Assembly (NCBI RefSeq): GCF_002272245.1
Contig: NZ_NPDD01000085.1
Coordinates: 1 to 64,000 of the forward strand
Direction: 5' to 3'
Length of the DNA stretch: 64,000 nt
Source of the DNA: Bacillus sp. 7884-1
GTDB lineage: Bacteria > Bacillota > Bacilli > Bacillales > Cytobacillaceae
The position numbers were made by a program, and so were the translations under genes. Below are positions 62,345-64,000 of the stretch, piece after piece. Positions within the stretch are counted from its first letter, which is position 1; every line of letters begins with the position of its first letter. The notes under the pieces are model-generated. The model was not told where the DNA came from. It searched no databases and saw only the letters and a list, made by a program, of their open reading frames with translations.

Positions 62345-63646
62345 GTGTCACATAAACAAGATCGTTCAGTTGCTAATGTTAAATTGCAGAAATACATTGA
62401 CTCACCCGAAATGCAGCGAGCTCTATATCGTCGTACGTTAGTTATCGTTGTTCTTTCACAAATTTTTGGCGGTGCAGGACTTGCTGCAGGTATAACAGTT
62501 GGAGCACTTTTAGCTCAAGACATGTTGGGAACGGATAGTATTTCAGGAGTTCCAACAGCGTTATTTACCCTTGGTTCTGCAGGGGCAGCGCTTCTTGTAG
62601 GGCGGTTATCTCAACGATATGGCCGCAGGTCTGGATTAGCTGCTGGTTTTCTTGCCGGAGGAATTGGAGCGATCGGGGTAGTCATTGCAGCCATAACCAA
62701 TAATATTTTCCTGCTATTTATCTCACTACTAATTTATGGTTCCGGTGGTGCCACAAACTTACAAGCCCGCTATGCAGGAACAGATTTGGCTAGTCCCAAG
62801 CAGAGAGCTACAGCTATTAGTATTGCAATGGTATCAACAACATTTGGTGCAGTTGCGGGTCCTAACTTGGTTGATGTTATGGGACGATTTGCATTAAAAT
62901 TAGGTATTCCAGCATTATCCGGACCATTTATTTTAGCAGCAGCTACTTATATTATTGCTGGTTTGGTGCTACTCATTTTATTGCGTCCAGACCCGCTCAT
63001 TGTTGCAAAAGCAATTGTGGATGAGACGAGAAAGAACAAGAACGTTCACTTAGAAAGTAATACAAATACACAGGAGTTTAACAAAAGAGGAATCGTGGCT
63101 GCAGCTACATTAATGGTGTTAACCCAATTGGTTATGGTCGCAATCATGACCATGACACCTGTACATATGGGGAAGCACGGTCATGGTTTAAGTGAGGTTG
63201 GTATGATAATTGGATTCCATGTAGGTGCAATGTATCTTCCATCACTCCTAACAGGAGTCCTCGTGGATAAGATTGGACGCCTATACATGGCAATCGCAGC
63301 GGGTGTCACCTTACTTGCAGCAGGAGTACTTGCTGCAATGGCACCGGGTGAATCAATAACTTTGCTTACTTTAGCACTCATATTGCTTGGTTTAGGCTGG
63401 AACTTCGGATTAATATGTGGTACCGCTATTCTAGTAGATTCAACCAATTCGGCCAATCGTGCAAAAACGCAAGGGACTGTTGATGTGATGGTTGCTTTAT
63501 CCGGTGCAACGGGAGGCGTACTATCTGGGTTGGTTGTAGCGAATACCAGTTATGCGACACTATCTATTGCAGGAGGTATCCTTTCACTCCTCCTGATACC
63601 GGTGTTAATTTGGTCGAGCTCTAAAAGGGTAAAAGCTCAGGCGTGA
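62345..63646 (+). CDS. MFS transporter
   Basis: 433 residues with about twelve hydrophobic helices. GRLSQRYGRRSGLAAG after helix 2 is the MFS motif A, and a related DKIGRLYMAIAAG lies between helices 8 and 9. A GTG at 62345 after GGGGGG is preferred; a longer reading from 62306 has no ribosome site. The substrate cannot be named; similar Bacillus proteins are annotated as MFS permeases. The 3' end overlaps a hairpin (AGGCGTGA / TCACGCCT near 63638-63666). Confidence 0.88.
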   Translation: MSHKQDRSVANVKLQKYIDSPEMQRALYRRTLVIVVLSQIFGGAGLAAGITVGALLAQDMLGTDSISGVPTALFTLGSAGAALLVGRLSQRYGRRSGLAAGFLAGGIGAIGVVIAAITNNIFLLFISLLIYGSGGATNLQARYAGTDLASPKQRATAISIAMVSTTFGAVAGPNLVDVMGRFALKLGIPALSGPFILAAATYIIAGLVLLILLRPDPLIVAKAIVDETRKNKNVHLESNTNTQEFNKRGIVAAATLMVLTQLVMVAIMTMTPVHMGKHGHGLSEVGMIIGFHVGAMYLPSLLTGVLVDKIGRLYMAIAAGVTLLAAGVLAAMAPGESITLLTLALILLGLGWNFGLICGTAILVDSTNSANRAKTQGTVDVMVALSGATGGVLSGLVVANTSYATLSIAGGILSLLLIPVLIWSSSKRVKAQA

Positions 63647-63798
63647 ATCCACTTGGATCACGCCTGAATTATGTATTTAATGTGAAACCTTTTGGTAAGG
63701 TGGGACCTCCACTGTATTAATAAACTAATACATCTAATTGAACGTACCTGATAAGTGAAACATAGACTATTGTATCACTAAGGTAAGGATGTCATATC

Positions 63799-64000
63799 AT
63801 GAGAAGGATAAGACAAGTACAACCAATAATTGGGCAGGCGTGGACTGGAAGACATGTAGTCTTGCTTCATTGCACGTCTAATAATCAACTTATTCATTTA
63901 TATAAAAGCTACCATGCACCAATTGAGCCTCCTCGCGAAAACTGTGCAGAAACATTATCACAATTACTAAGTATTGGCTATCGTATTCAAGCTATTACAG
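63799..64000 (+). CDS. Unknown protein, N-terminal part (continues beyond window)
   Basis: An open frame begins RRIRQVQPIIGQAWTGRHVV, 67 codons to the window edge, after TAAGGATG. Hydrophilic with two cysteines (LLHCTSNN, ENCAETL). No family recognised. Confidence 0.55.
   Translation, partial: MRRIRQVQPIIGQAWTGRHVVLLHCTSNNQLIHLYKSYHAPIEPPRENCAETLSQLLSIGYRIQAIT

Overview
The window looks like the chromosome of an aerobic, spore-forming, soil- or plant-associated Bacillaceae bacterium (Bacillus/Neobacillus type). This is inferred from low G+C, AGGAGG ribosome-binding sites, GTG/TTG starts, a glgBCDA cluster of Bacillus layout, a GerA-type germination remnant, an Sda-like checkpoint peptide, a rhaEW/rhaR/rhaB/rhaA/rhaD rhamnose locus and large secreted S8 proteases. 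No rRNA, tRNA or CRISPR array was seen.

Layout. 1-285: 3' end of an IS200/IS605-type (TnpB) element. 417-3007: a DRE-TIM aldolase-like enzyme, a membrane zinc peptidase (YpfJ type) and a small unknown gene. 3160-8659: glycogen synthesis operon glgB-glgC-glgD-glgA, closed by a terminator with no glgP. 8747-15667: two divergent B12-controlled units. metE (minus) and nrdE-nrdF-flavodoxin (plus) each sit behind their own cobalamin riboswitch and terminator, and the nrd side also has a promoter with two NrdR-like boxes. 15766-22573: helicase-loader-like protein, DUF2935 protein, ART-like protein, two copies of a GGGGACGGTTCT hairpin repeat, and a MarR regulator with an operator palindrome in front of a heterodimeric ABC exporter. 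22613-29826: secreted, membrane-anchored GH27 alpha-galactosidase, an EamA permease with a terminator in its leader, a chimeric GerA/GerB remnant, an unknown gene, an acyl-CoA synthetase remnant and a phasin-like protein among similar palindromes. 30228-34720: a second heterodimeric ABC exporter and an AraC regulator. 34873-35591: a 719-bp structured element with inverted ends and an exact 10-bp flanking duplication. 35642-39523: ABC ATPase, cysteine dioxygenase with an EamA permease, and two unknown genes.

39708-54700 is a pectin/rhamnogalacturonan-I and rhamnose region: free EIIA-Glc, rhaEW (aldolase/dehydrogenase fusion), an Sda-like peptide, a 1690-residue secreted protein joining a rhamnogalacturonan acetylesterase to a PL11 rhamnogalacturonan lyase, then rhaB, rhaA, rhaR, rhaD and an AraC regulator. 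ATAAACAAA-type repeats precede rhaEW, rhaR and rhaD, and cre-like sites precede the large lyase gene and rhaB. Together these suggest RG-I is deacetylated and cleaved outside the cell and its rhamnose is broken down inside, under RhaR induction and CcpA repression.

54747-64000: brnQ, a decayed S8 protease/cohesin/dockerin gene that has lost its catalytic domain and carries three in-frame stops, an intact S8 protease, an MFS transporter and the start of an unknown gene.

The strongest candidates for something new are the back-to-back B12 switches with added NrdR control, the 719-bp element, the esterase-lyase fusion, the GerA/GerB chimera and the shared palindromes around the phasin-like gene.
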